A stretch of DNA of 64,000 nt from Lunularia cruciata (Eukaryota; Streptophyta; Marchantiopsida; Lunulariales; Lunulariaceae): assembly GCA_948567375.1 (NCBI GenBank), contig OX419757.1:10430974-10494973 (forward strand), written 5' to 3'. A program made the position numbers and the translations under genes. How positions within the stretch are numbered: the first letter of the stretch is position 1; each line of letters opens with the position of its first letter. Of the stretch, positions 1 through 11,760 are shown piece by piece. The notes under the pieces are model-generated. The model searched no databases. It was not told the DNA's origin and worked only from the letters and a program-made list of their open reading frames with translations.

Positions 1-844
1 TTTACCCACCTTGCCATCCAAGGATCTATCCATAAAAGGGTCAGATTCCTCCTTCGGTACAAAACATGTGCGGAGAAATTGATTTTCTAAATGGATCGTA
101 TGACTGTACAATCCATTTAGCTTGGTTGATAGTATGAGTGCAGTGGTTCTTGCTCAGAATCAAAATGTTTGGTCCATAGTAGGATATTTAAAATTTGATG
201 TTCAGTCTCCTATTATGTCTGAGAAGATTTTATTTAGTTATAATATTCTTTACATGTGGTGTGGAACTCACATAGAAATAGATAGCCAACATCTTCATCA
301 ATTCATTTAATGTTTGAGATGAACAAGAGCGAAAAGATTTTGAATTTTAGAATATCACTTGGAGTGTAGTGAAATATTTAAGAAAAGGAATACAATCAAA
401 GAGAGGGCATCGATAGTTGTTCAGAAGCTTTATAGGTCTCTTGTTTCGTATCAAAGACTTTAGTAAATTTTGCTTTACAATGGAGTTTCATTTTCTAATT
501 CCTTTCTAGGTCCTTGATCTTTGTCAGTTTTTCTTTGCCAGTGCATTTAATTTACAGCATATACATTGTTAGTCGGTGTTCTAGTGCAACTAGAAATCTT
601 TGTTTGTGTTGTGCTTGACACGGCATTTCAGCCACTGTTAATCCCACTTTAGTGTAGAGATGTGCTCAGACAGCGAGACAATCATTATCCACGAGAGGTG
701 TGTATGTGCACTTGTGCTAAATGAAAGTTAGATAAATTGGTAATTAAGAAGTTCGGAATACATCAGTTCCTAACATGCAAAAGCACTGAATCTGCTAATT
801 TCAACGAAATGTTTGAGGTGTATAGTGAGCAACTTGTCTGGAGG
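1..844. other. No gene recognised
   Basis: Mixed-composition DNA. The longest open frame (122-310, 62 codons) has no recognisable motif and no codon signature. I see no RNA gene or repeat here. Confidence 0.4.
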
Positions 845-1147
845 ATAGTTCCACGGTGTTTACAGCCATAATGTATGTTGACAATCTTAGCGCTTTGTTC
901 CACCCCTTGTACATACAGTTCATTGACTTGACTTATTAGATGCTAGTTCCATGGCGCTTGTACCCATAACGATGTTGACAAGGCTAACGCTTTACTCCAC
1001 ACCTTTATTCCACACCCTTGTACTTTTTGATTGAATTGATCAATTAAAATCTGGTCCCATCGTGCCAACACCCGTAATGTACATTGAACATACCGCGAGC
1101 TCGCGCGTTTGTTCGACGCCCTGTACTCGTGATTGGATTGATTATTA
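845..1147. repeat. Three degenerate ~100-bp tandem units
   Basis: Three head-to-tail units begin near 845, 941 and 1046. Each shows the same order of words: a start like TAGTTCCACGG or TAGTTCCATGG, then CCCATAA or CCGTAATG, then ATGTTGACA or its variants, then a TTTGTTCCAC-like stretch, CCCTTGTAC, and a closing TTGATT...TTATTAG. The units are much diverged from each other, so the array is old. Function unknown. Confidence 0.6.
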
Positions 1148-1520
1148 GAGAAGTCTTGCATGTGGGAATCGATTGTCCATTTAGCATTCATGTAGCATTT
1201 TAACTCTCTGAGCGTTACAGCGTACGGTAGGTCCAGGAATACGGGGTCAATTGCATGCTAGTAACCTTATTGCAGGAAGTGTATTATTGTAAAATTCGTC
1301 ATCATGGGTTACAGTGTTTGCTAGGTCAATTATTGAGAGATGCTGGATTGGATAATTCAGAATTGCTAATCGCAACCTGATGCACCCTCCGCACTAGATG
1401 TACAGTACGTGCTACTTCCTAGAGTATCATCTTTAGTGTGAATGTTGTAGAAATTTTATTCCTTGTCACAAATAACTGTCGCAGTAAAATTTCATCGAAT
1501 TCCAAAAATGTGTATTTTGT

Positions 1521-1554
1521 ACCGCTTTTGTCCAAATTGATCAACAAAAGCGGT
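1521..1554. repeat. Perfect 10-bp inverted repeat (hairpin)
   Basis: ACCGCTTTTG and its reverse complement CAAAAGCGGT flank a 14-base loop. Just outside, TTTGT and GTTTACAA extend the pairing imperfectly. It could be a tiny foldback element or chance. No gene adjoins it. The DNA from 1148 to 1969 holds nothing else I recognise. Confidence 0.5.
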
Positions 1555-1969
1555 GTTTACAATATGTTATAATTCCAAAATCTGGAAAGCAACCACCTTC
1601 TCTGTGATCCTATTCATTCCTATTTGCTTGGAAGGAGTTTCCATGCAATAGAAAATTGTAGAAAACACAATGGGCCATAGGGCCATACGACCTATATCCT
1701 TTACGGACGTATTCTACGGTCAAGGATATACGCATCTCTAGCTTGTCCATGTCCCTTCTGTATACATCGTATTTATTCATATTTATGTAGAACTCTCCAT
1801 ATAAGAGAAAGCGAACCATTGGGACCATACGACGGATATAACTTGTTCGAACGTGTTCCACTGCGCAACAACCACATACCCTACATTGTCCACGCAAGAG
1901 TCACTGGTTGTTGTTGTCAATATAGTTTTGATGGTTTTCTAAGTGGGGCGGATCTGTTGAAGGGAGGAA

Positions 1970-2138
1970 GGCGACCGCGTAGAAAAAACGAAGGATGGGA
2001 AGACCCCATCAAGCCGTACAAGACGTACAAGAGATAGACACAAAAGGTAAATCTTTGAATACGCATAAAGACATGATGAAGAAAAGGCGACCGCGAAGAG
2101 AAAACGAAGGATGGGAAGACCCCATCAAGCCGTACAAG
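1970..2138 (-). repeat. Two copies of a dispersed ~53-bp repeat
   Basis: Copies at 1970-2022 and 2086-2138 share the core AAGACCCCATCAAGC followed by GTACAAG, preceded by GGCGACCGCG. Related sequences occur in the opposite orientation at 19404-19500 and 31131-31215, where the reading is CTTGATGGGGTC. Taking those two as forward, this pair lies on the minus strand. The shared word ATTTTACC upstream in all loci (read forward) shows that the family is longer than the core. The family is not recognised. Confidence 0.65.
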
Positions 2139-3285
2139 GGAGAGAAAAGAAAAGGTAAAATGGCGATAAGCTCCAATAGAGTGTTGCATAGCCCCAAAAG
2201 ATATGAATACACTTACACATGGCGTTTTCAACACGCTGATACACGACCAGTTGATTTGCGGGTTGAAGAACTAGTTTCAACGCTCCCCACACCTTTGGAC
2301 ATGTAACTCCCCGATGCTTTCATATTAGATTCCTCTCTTGAAGTTAGTTGGATTTGTTTTGTCCCTCTTTAGAACTTGATGCATCTCGTTTACGAATATT
2401 CCTCGCGCCTTGGACTTGATTCGATGTCCTTGCTCCCCATATATCTCTCATGTGACTCGTAATGAACATATTAACATCTTCTTAAGTTAACCTTGTGGAT
2501 GTCCTTGCTCCCACACGTAGGGGGGTTTCAGGACTAGTTGTCTGAAGCGGTGTATATTTCCTTATAATTTATGCCGAGGTGCTGACTAAATTGATTCGGG
2601 GTGTAGGTTGGAGGAAAATAAAGTTTCACTATGGAGGTCTGATCAAGTTCTTTACTATCAGCAAACAATGTAATAGATGGTTCTTTAAAAGTAAAGTATC
2701 TATTTTTTCGTTATTTCATAATGCATTAATTACACATTAGGGTTAATAAAGTGGATAATATAAGTTAGGGTGAAAAGAGTGACTGCCAAATGCACCACAA
2801 AGACAAATGATGTATGGGCGAATGAGATGTGTAGTGCAAGAGGACAAGAAGGAGAAAATTGATGCAAAATAGCACTTCTTAGTGCTTGTTGTGGGAAGAG
2901 GGGGAGTGAATTTTGTTTGAAGTGGGAAGATTGGTGTGGGTTGTGTGAAGGTGCAAAGATTCTCAATTTCATTACTTAAAAATTCATAGTTCAACTAGTT
3001 CAGAATGTAATTCTTATCTTCCGAGCTTCAAGATTCTCCATTTCATTTCTTAAAACTTGTTCAAAATGTAATTCTTATCTTTGAAGTGAGAAGAGTAGAG
3101 CATGCCCGATCAAGTGTTATTTTTGGTGATTAAAGAATAGAGGAGGGTAGAGTTATTTTTGGTGATAGAACAAGAGAGGAGGACAAAGTCTAGTATAGCA
3201 TGCCGAGAGGGAGCACTTGTGGAGAATTAACTCGAAACATAAAAAATGTATACAATGATGCATACAATTAGATTTGGAGATCTTG
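2139..3285. other. No gene; one short dispersed repeat (2469-2518)
   Basis: From about 2.4 kb the sequence becomes CpG-poor. The stretch 2469-2518 resembles 12264-12312 (shared order: TAACATCTT, TTAAC, GTGGA, CCTTGCTCC, CACGTA). CCTTGCTCC also occurs at about 2430. The small minus-strand open frames at 2730-2994 are low-complexity and overlap in two frames, so I do not call them. Confidence 0.4.
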
Positions 3286-4455
3286 ATGCAAAGACTAGAA
3301 GTAGAAGTAGAAGATGAAGATGGAGAACTTGATTTAGATATGCTAGAATTTTTGATTAGTGGATGGGAGTTTGCACATGCCCATAGATACCTAGGACCTT
3401 GAGTTACTTATCCTTGTAGTCAAGAATTTGTGATAATGTATTTTAGAAATCTAGAGTCAAAGGACTTTTGCCAGCTTACTAGAATGGATGTTAATTCTTT
3501 TCAACCTTGGTAGATTTGACTAGAACACACACTACTTTAAAAAAGACCTACTGGTGAGAGCAAACACCAGTGTGGCTCTGAGTAGCTCTAGCTCTCGATA
3601 GATTTGGGCATCAAGGTAATGGAGCATGTGTTGCAAGGGGGTTAAACATTTGAGGCATTAGTACGGGTTCAAAAATTGCCTTTATTGACCAAGTTATGAC
3701 ACCATATTAGATTTGATGCGGAGTCAATTTGCATGGCCTAAGCACAAGGAGAGGAGAAGGAAAAGGTTTCAATAAGGTTTCACTGGTTGTGTTGGTTTGG
3801 TAGATGGAACATACTTTACTCTTGCAACTTCATCCAAAGTGGGTGGAGAAATATATTTCAGCAAAAATGGCTCATATTCCATTAATGGTCAAGTGATTTG
3901 TGATGATAAAAGGAGAATTATACATTATGGGAGATAAATGTTCTATATTCTTTTTTGTTCCTTTGTTCTATTTATTAGCATTGGTGCTCCTCTTTATACA
4001 TTCACATGATTTTAACATTGCATGATTGTATAAAGGTTTGTGGTTGGTTTGTTTATTAGCATAGGTGCTCCTATTTGTACATTTTCATGATTTTATTATT
4101 GCATGATTGAATTTAAGGTTTATAGTTGGTTTATTTATCTGAAGAAATGCCAAGATCATGTCACAACATGACTTGTTTGAAAAAATCATCACTCTAGAAT
4201 GATTTTGAACAAAAGAGTGAGATGTTGTAGTTTTGAGCCAAAGAGTACCTTTTAGATGATTTTGGTTATGTATCCATCTATCACCTTGTCCCAACATTCA
4301 AGCAGGCCCAAACTGAGGAAAATCAAGAGTTCAACAAATATTTGGCAAAGGCAAAGGTGATAAATGAGCATTGTATGAGAGTATTGAAAGCTAGATAGCA
4401 TACTCTTCATGAGCTTAGAGTGCAACTTAAAGATAATAGTAGAAACGCATATTTT
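3286..4455 (+). pseudogene. Dead PIF/Harbinger transposase
   Basis: Fragments in all three plus frames follow the order of a PIF/Harbinger DDE transposase. An acidic start at 3286 (MQRLEVEVEDEDGELD) is followed near 3450 by FCQLTRMDVNSF, near 3610 by RFGHQGNGACVARG, and at about 3776-3930 by a core with GLVDGTYFTL, then FSKNGSYSINGQVICDD. A C-terminal part at about 4235-4440 has HLVPTFKQ, FNKYLAKAKVINEH and MRVLKAR, with a stop codon where the family usually has Trp after LKAR. The frame changes several times and there are several stops (one after HRYLGP), plus about 300 bp of unrelated AT-rich sequence between core and C-terminus. The first catalytic Asp (VDGT) survives; the second is not visible. 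No terminal inverted repeats or target duplication were found. Confidence 0.8.
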
Positions 4456-6390
4456 TTTAAGTGGGTTCAATTTTTTTTATTTTACATAACTACTTAATCA
4501 ATAGGTGTGATGTTTGGTCAGAGGACAATGGCGGATTACAGAGGAAACTCAAATAGATTCAGATATGACTTTTAATGGAATAGAGCTTGGTAGAGAGAAA
4601 GTAGGTCAAGGGTGATGCAACAATGCCTTGCTCATCATGTGTATTATAGATTGGAATGAAATGAGATCATGTTTCTATACAATAAAAATATCATATTTCT
4701 AATTTTGCATATTTGTATGTTGTGTTTCTTCCATAGTTAAAAAAATAATTTCATATGTTGCTGCCATGACAAACTCCAAGATTCCAAAAATTATTTTGTT
4801 CCCAGATCTGAAATAAGAATGCAAGATTTCACTCATACCCATGGACACTTGGTGGCGCTCAATGACACCCAGCCCAAGGTACACTGAAAGTCACTCGGTA
4901 CCGTTAGATGATGCCCAAAACACTGAAAGTGACTGGATGGCACTGCTTGACGCCCAAAGTGCTTTAGAAAACTTGTTGGATGGTGTTGGGGGACGTTGGT
5001 GTATTTTGGCATGGTGGTAGGTAAGGGTGGTGCCGGTTGACGCTTGCCCATAGATGCTGGAGGGCATTGGGAGCCACTGGTACAATGGTATTTAGATGGT
5101 TATCACCTATTTGTGCTTGAAGTCACTCAGCCGTCGCCGTGTGATGTCACTCAAAGATGCTCGAAGGTGCTCCTCTTATGTACCGGTTGGGTGCACCGGT
5201 TGGCAAACTAGCATGATGCATGTTGCCACATGTTGCTGCTCATGATTTGTATATTTTCTCATCAAACTATGGTTCTTCCTCATGAAATACTCATTTAGTG
5301 AGTGCAATTCATATGAATAATTTGTCAGGTAGGGCTATATAAACCCTACTCCTTGTAGGTACATTTCACATTCAAGCATTTTGGAATATTGGGAGCAATT
5401 TAGCATAGTTTTGGCAGCAATTTAGCTTAGTGAATTTCAGAAAGCTCAGCAATTCAAAGTTTTGAAAGAGTGTACCATTCAAGGTCCCAATTTTTCTCTG
5501 AGTAGTAGTGCAAAACAATGAGGTTCAAGAGTGTGGTCGGGTGGGGTTCAGACAGAGAGATTTTCATTTCAAGAAAAGATTTCATGATTGTGCTTTTGGG
5601 ACCACGATTTGAGTACGAGTAGAAGGGTTTAGGAGAGATCTGGGAGCCATTTTGGAGAGTAGGAATAGTATTTTCTAAAAGGTGAGAGTATTGCAACAAG
5701 CAAGGAGCCCACTGATTTTGAGTGTCAAATTCCTTCATTCTTCTATTCCAGTCCCTACATTTCCTATATTCTCCATGGCAAAAATCTGGGGCTATGAGAA
5801 GATTGTGGATGGTGAGGACATGAGGAATACTCAAGAAGGAGATTGGCTTATTGGATTCCACACAATTCAACACACTACAAACTTCATCAAATGATGTTCA
5901 TCAAACATCAAATTAAAAAAGCTGTTGCAAGAATAAGGGATGTTGATCTTGATATAATCAGCCTCAAAATCACACTTGGACTGCATTACCCACGTCCTGA
6001 GGTATTTCTCTTTCTTTCCTCAGGTTTTTCTACATGTTTGCTCTAGTTTTCAAAAGTTTTCAAATTTTTGTCGTGATTTTTCCCTCAATGTTTAATGCCT
6101 ATGGGTGCCACTTAATGCCAACTAGGTCTGTCCCAAAGTGCCTCCCAGTGTCCCTTGGCACCTCCTAGCATCCCTTAACATCTCCCTGTGCTGCTTTCAA
6201 TGTCTCCTTGTGCATCACCACATCCCCCTACATCACCAGGCAAGGGAGTTGCAAAACCCTAAACCCCTTCCCTATCCCCCAATGCCTTCTAGCATCACTC
6301 GGCTGCACCTCCTTGGTTTTTTTTTTTTTTGCCTATCTTGGAGTGCCTCCATGTGCCTCCTTGCATCTCCCCACAAAAAATTGCGAAATG
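4456..6390. other. No gene; degenerate low-complexity DNA
   Basis: Two patches, 4840-5230 and 6090-6300, are made of imperfect short words around GGCACTGG, GATGGCACTG and GTGCCTCC, like a worn minisatellite. The same style returns at 9900-10260. A TATA-like GCTATATAAACCC near 5336 resembles an LTR or transposon promoter, but no matching second copy is present. Open frames here are short and low-complexity. Confidence 0.35.
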
Positions 6391-6420
6391 CAATTTTCTG
6401 GGGGGGAGGGGGGGGGGGCG
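6391..6420 (+). repeat. G-run (G7-A-G10-type tract)
   Basis: An almost pure guanine tract at about 6400-6418, interrupted by one A, lies 80 bp after a 14-T run (6318-6331). It could form a G-quadruplex. It could also be an unstable or mis-called homopolymer. Confidence 0.6.
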
Positions 6421-6480
6421 CCACAACCAACATCTTTGGTAAAGTTTAAGTTTTTTTGTTGGTTGTTTTTGTAGGTTATT

Positions 6481-6911
6481 CCATGCACGGAGTTTGTTAG
6501 CTCTTGGGACAAAAATTCTGCCATTGGCTTGGTCAAGAGGAGGCAATTTAGATTGATAGTTGGTATACTGAGAGATGCACTTGCAATGCCAAGGGAGAGG
6601 ACACCAAGGAGGACTGTTCCATACACTGCCATTTCACATTGGTTCTCACAAAGAGACAAAGTTGCAAAGAGGCATTTGGCAAGGCAATGCGTGTATTCTA
6701 CTTTCAGTGCTTTCTTCTAGTTGATGGGTGCACTTGTGGCACCAACTCTATGGCCAAAGATTGTACATGGGCATTTGGTTCTCAACACCAAGACAAAATT
6801 GAGGAGATTTGGTGTGGAGGATTATGATTGGGGGAGTTAGCATTTCAAGCTATCATTGCAAAGGTGAGGAGTTTACAAAGCCAATTGCAAAGACCTAAGG
6901 GATGCAAGTCA
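6481..6911 (+). pseudogene. Left part of an unrecognised ORF, split by a solo LTR
   Basis: From about 6529 a 63-codon open frame reads basic and protein-like (VKRRQFRLIVGILRDALAMP, then RTPRRTVPYTAISHWF). Its possible continuation lies beyond the solo LTR at 7604-7838, where an acidic stretch (runs of Asp and Glu, about residues 30-60 of that frame) ends at a stop. The basic start and acidic end look like one transposon-type protein interrupted by the LTR. I do not recognise the family. Confidence 0.3.
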
Positions 6912-7603
6912 TGTGAGCCAGCCTGTCTCTCACTCAAGATGAACCTCTGGTGGCTATTATGGTAGCACACCATGGACTAAGAAGGCAAGGAACCCAAATT
7001 CTATCATACTTCTCCAAGGCTAACACTCCAAGACTCAAGACATTGCTCACTAGAGAACTCAATGAGAGAGAGATAGTTGCAAATGAAAGGATGATGAGTA
7101 CCTCCTCACCTCTTGTTTATATACTTGTGGAATAGTTATGTATCAAAGTTACTAATTACCGTAGTAACTCAAGTTACTAGACTAAAAGTCAAGTAAAGTC
7201 AAAAAGTAGAAAGGAATATCCATTCACATGGGCATATTCTCCTAAGCATGTGGTCTTATCTTGACCCAACCACTAAGTCAAGGATTCCTTCACATGGGCT
7301 ATCCTTGGACTAAAGAAGAATCCAAAACAAAAAGGCTTGCGGGCCCAAGAGTTCTCAACTCTTTCCTCAAAGCCAAACACCTAGGAATAATACCAATTCA
7401 ACACACTAAAATCCAAAATAGTGGTGTTCATCTTTTCTACTTCCTCTAAAGTAAGGTCCTCTCTATCTTAGCTATGACTAACTTTAGCTAACCATGACTA
7501 ATATAGAACCATCCTTTATCTCTATATAAATAATATCTCTGAAGTACTTGTAATACCAAGCTAAATATCACAATATCACACACATGCACAAATGGATGTT
7601 ACA
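6912..7603 (-). mobile_element. Solo LTR of the 13316-19003 Gypsy family
   Basis: 692 bp, bounded by TGTGAGCC and GTTACA (read on the minus strand it starts TGTAAC). It is closely similar over its length to the LTRs at 13316-14006 and 18379-19003. No internal region adjoins it on either side. The flanks are AGTCA and GTCCA, so no clean 5-bp target duplication is visible. An A/T-rich TATA-like core (TATATAAATA) is present, as in the sister LTRs. Confidence 0.8.
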
Positions 7604-7838
7604 GTCCAAGGTTACCTTCCTTGGGCAGATACACACTCACCTCTTTGTGGAGAGAGGTTTCATTCTAGAGGAGGAAGTGATGTACTTGAGTGATGGAGAG
7701 GAGAAGATTATACATGATGAAGAGGATGATGATGATGGTGATGATGATGATCATGAAGATGCAGAGAGTGAGAGTGAGGACAGGAACACAAGTGCTTACA
7801 ATGGGCAAGATGAGGGAGGGGATGAGGAAGGTGATTGA
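7604..7838 (+). pseudogene. Right part of the split unrecognised ORF (acidic tail)
   Basis: The frame runs from inside the LTR edge to a stop at 7836-7838. It carries a dense Asp/Glu stretch encoded by GATGATGATG repeats (about 7700-7830). It is the likely C-terminal end of the ORF seen before the LTR at 6481-6911. Function unknown; the acidic run alone is not diagnostic. Confidence 0.3.
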
Positions 7839-8059
7839 TTGATTAGATCAAGTTTTGGCGTATATTTTGAGATTTTTTTGTTGTTTGAAAACATACAAAG
7901 TTCTATTGTATATACCATTACCGGATTTAATAAATATTTTAATTTAACATACCTTAATTAATAAACTTGTGTATTTACTTGATGCAAGAGTGAGTTTTAC
8001 TTGGTGGATGACTAAATGTACCACTTGTGAACAAGTGTTGAAAAGATTCATGTTGAGAC
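7839..8059. other. AT-rich spacer
   Basis: Nothing recognised. Confidence 0.3.
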
Positions 8060-9441
8060 ACATGCCTTATTGGTAGTGAGGTTATTGAGTGATAGTTCTA
8101 GGGAGGGAGTTCCTTCTCCATCTTCATCCTTTGAGAAAGCTCCATCTCTCTCTTCTTCCCCTTGTCTACTCTCTCCATATGTGGAGGGGACATCTCACCC
8201 CACTGTTGTCATATTACCTTCACCCTCTTCTTGTTCTATTGACATCACTCGTGTTTTAGATGATTGTGTTCAAGTGGCTGAGGAGAGAGGGAGACTTTTG
8301 GTTGAGCGTGAGAGTAGTTAGAGAGTGTAGAAGGGGAAGTGAGATTACTACTTGAGCATGAGAGGCAATTGGAGAGTGTAGAGGAGCACAAGAGATGAGT
8401 GCTTGAGCATGAGAGGCAAGTGGAGAGTTTAGAGGAGCAAGAGAGATTAGTGCTTGAGCATGAGAGGCAATTGGAGACCGTAGAGGAGCATGGTAGATTG
8501 TTAGTAGAGAGAGAGGGACTTCTTTATGAGTAAGAGGATACCCTTGCTGCTACTGAGGAGAGGCATGCAATGGAGAGAGTGCAGTGATCAGCTGACTTGG
8601 ACTTGGACATCCTAGGTGCAGCTGCTGCCATGGCTGAGGGTTATAGGGTCTAGTTACAAAATCAGGCACAAGAGTTAGCTTTTGCTATGGAGAGGTGTGA
8701 GAGTGCACATGTTCAAGTAGGGGAGAGTGAGAGTAGTCTAGCTCAAGTGAGGGCTTGTGTGGCTTATCTTGGACCAAGATTACGTACTATTGTTCACCAA
8801 ACCCATACTTGCCATGAGATGCAGACCCAGATTGATGCCACCATTGTGGTAGATGCCACCCATGTGTTACCACACAGTGTTGTGACTCAAGAGGCCTTGT
8901 GCAGACTCAAGAGACTCAGCCTGAGGTTAGAGAGAGGATTTGTCTATTAGGAGAGTATATTCTATGTATTCTCTTCCCATGTTTCATGCGGAGGAAGATT
9001 ATTGTTGTGGATATTACTTGTTTGGCATCAGATTGGGTTTGTGGTAGCTTTGGTTTCCATGCATGGGAGACAAGGACTTCTAGGCATGGTTGGTACCCTC
9101 ACACAAAATCAGGGCCTATAGGGTGGGTTGCACATCTTGGGGTTTGCCATTTTATTCAGTTTTGTTTGCTACTCTTTGAGGTTATCTTGTGGATAGATCA
9201 GAGCTCCCGGAGGGAGTTCACACCGGGTCACCTCATGGCATGTTTGTGTTCTATAGATGTCCAGCAAGATGATGAGTTTAGAGAACTTAGAGTTAGATCA
9301 TATGAGCATCTCACTTCATTAGGTTTACCATTTTGTGATCTTCTTATCCTAGACAAATTTTCACTCTCTTACTATAGAAACCATCCACATGGTGCTATCC
9401 ATCCTACCCACTTCTATCCTTATAGGGTAGAGAGAACTTAA
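8060..9441 (+). pseudogene. Decayed coiled-coil ORF of unknown family
   Basis: A series of plus-strand open segments in changing frames: a Ser/Pro-rich start (8070-8321), a coiled-coil part with a 17-residue tandem repeat (8354-8506), an Ala/Glu-rich helical part (8600-8940), and an end segment (8990-9441) with the protein-like run YEHLTSLGLPFCDLLILDKF. At least four frame changes or stops interrupt it. The layout suggests a transposon-encoded structural or accessory protein. I could not match it to a family. Confidence 0.35.
8354..8506 (+). repeat. Three 51-bp units coding a 17-residue coiled-coil repeat
   Basis: Units start at 8354, 8405 and 8456, each beginning GAGCATGAGAGGCAA. In one frame each spells a near-copy of EHERQLESVEEHERLVL. 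The 51-bp period keeps the reading frame, which suggests the expansion happened while the ORF was still coding. The first unit has since gained a stop. Confidence 0.75.
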
Positions 9442-10723
9442 TGCTCATTTGGCTCTTTGATGAGTGCTTTGGATAGATTTTTCATGATGATAGGCCTATT
9501 GTTATTTGGGCAGAAGAGAAGTGGACATCTTGTAGATTGAGTTCTTATAGTAATGACCCATATTCCCTTCTTGATACTGGTATAAGGCACCAATCCTTGG
9601 ATGAGAGAGTGGCCTCTTTGGTGGTCATTGAGTCCATTTTGAATTCAACATCATGTATAGCGGCATAAACTTGAGGATGCATTAGTAACACTTCTACACC
9701 ATGTTTCATCTCCATCTTTTTCTTCACCTCCTTCTCCTCTAAATAGTTACATGCTTTAGAAGCTCCCCTTTTATACATCTCTTATGTACATTTATACATA
9801 TCTTATGTATCATATTCTCTCACATACTTTTTTATCACATTTTCTCTAAATCTCCTTGTCAAATTCTCAATGATCACTATTGTGTTATGTGTCACTTTGT
9901 TTATGTTTGATATGGCATCAACTGGCACCTACAAGCAACACCCACAAAAGTCAAGCGGCATCCCAATAACAAGCGCCATCGTGCATCACCAAAACCCCAC
10001 CTTGTGCCACTTGTGGCATCTTGTGACATTGTGCACCTATGAGTTATAGTTGATCCATGTCTCAAGGTAGCAATAGGTGCCATTGCATGTTGCCCAAAAC
10101 CCACTTGCAGCACCGAGCAACATTGCTGGCACTAGGTAGCATTAGGTGGCATGAGGCATTGGAGATGAGCTTCAATGAGTGCCAATGAGTGGCAACGGGT
10201 GCTGATGAGCGGCAACAGGTGGCAATGAGTGGCAATGGGCTCTAACAAGCATTGTCTTTTAAAAAAACTCATTCAACATTAAAAAAAATTGGTTTACTGT
10301 TTGAACCATAACATTTTGAGAAAAATCATCATTATTATACACTTAGTTTGGTTACATTGTGACATGCTACTTGCTATCACTAGAGTATGATGAATTTGGA
10401 GTAGTGTTTTTTCCTTATGAAGTAAAGGGATGATCTTCATGTGGAAATTGAGTTAGCACTTTGAAATACATGCTTATTTCTTGAGAAGATTTTCTGGCTT
10501 GGAGGAGACTCATTTTGATTTCATGAGTGTGCTTTGACTCTAAACTATTCTCCTTAACATGTGTTTATCTGACCTAGCTTTCCTTTTATCAACACTCAGT
10601 TTCTTCTCAATTTCAACTTTCAGCTTCTCTGTCTCTAAGCTAACGCATTTAGCTTCCATTTTCATAAGTGTTTTCTCTTTTTCTCATGTTGGTGGCTTCC
10701 AATTCAGCTAGCCTTAACCTCTC
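9442..10723. other. No gene; worn minisatellite at 9900-10260
   Basis: From about 10140 to 10250 the sequence repeats an 11-13-base theme around GAGTGGCAATG / GGGTGCTGATGAGCGGCAAC many times. 9900-10140 carries looser versions in the opposite sense. The rest is AT-rich without coding signal. Confidence 0.4.
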
Positions 10724-11760
10724 TCATGATTCTATAGTATCTCCTTTCAACATAATGATTTTTGCTAAATCATGAGACAATGATATATTAGGAGACATCT
10801 TGGATACCTTACTTGCTAAAACTCCACCTTTTCTCCTTTTTGGGTCACGTTCTTCTTCTTGGTCCAAGAAAATGCCCTTAGACCCATCTCCTATAGAAGA
10901 AGTTAGTGGAGGTGAAGTAATAAAAGGTGAGTCCTCTACGAGCACCACAAATGGTGACTCCTCCTTGGGTGATTGAATTATATAATCCATAGAATCCATA
11001 TAATCTTCTAGCCCTTGGGTGTTTAGGACAAACTGGGGTCATGACTTTGGGAGCACCACCTCTGGGGGAAATGGGAATTGAGAGCCCTCTTGTACACTTT
11101 CATGGACCTCCTCTGACCCAACCTTGCTCAAATTGGGATTTGAATCTCCCAAACTTACCATAGCGGGTGGACTAATGTTTGCTTTGTTCCTGAACATGGT
11201 CTCCATTCTAGCAAAATGTGGGCACATTCTAGTCAATTTATCTTCTATAGTTCTCCATCCTTTGCCATATTCCTTCTTGGTGAGATCCTCTCCCATAGCC
11301 TTGTTCTTTACCTCCCTACTTTCTTTGTATTGTTTCATGTACCTCAATCATTTCTTGAAAAGTCTATCACCTATCATAGAATTGGGAAATCCTTACGTCT
11401 CTCGTATAAAAAACATAGCCATGAAACTAAAATTAGTGGATTTTTGAAAAGGCTTTTTGCGATTCCCACCATGAATTTGAGGAAAATGCTTGGGGTCCTC
11501 CAAAAACTATAATATTTGGCCATAATGGTGCATCACCATGCGGAACCTTTCATCCTCTTTTGCTTTGCAAGGCACAAAAGAAGCCATTCTCAACTATTCT
11601 CCAAATTTCTCTAATGATTTTGCAGGTTGCTACAAATTCAAAATTGAGTCTATAAATCTTGGATTTGCATCCAAAGTGAGCTCCCACCACTATAACAAGG
11701 TACTTGATCTCCCATTGCTATATTATCACTACCAATTTGGAGTAAAATCTCTCAACTCCC
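10724..11760 (-). pseudogene. Decayed minus-strand ORF, family unknown
   Basis: Two neighbouring minus-strand open frames (11347-11039 and 10999-10724), plus shorter open pieces upstream to about 11760, lie in a row and keep a charged, soluble protein-like composition. Examples are LTKKEYGKGWRTIEDKLTRM in the first and EEERDPKRRKGGVLASKVSK in the second. The Trp/Arg pattern of the first is faintly Myb/trihelix-like, as in accessory proteins of PIF/Harbinger transposons, but this is only an impression. Several stops interrupt the run. Confidence 0.3.

Noticed and set aside
6138-6474. Overlapping plus-strand frames of about 100 codons
   Set aside because: Low-complexity and open in several frames and on both strands across homopolymer runs.
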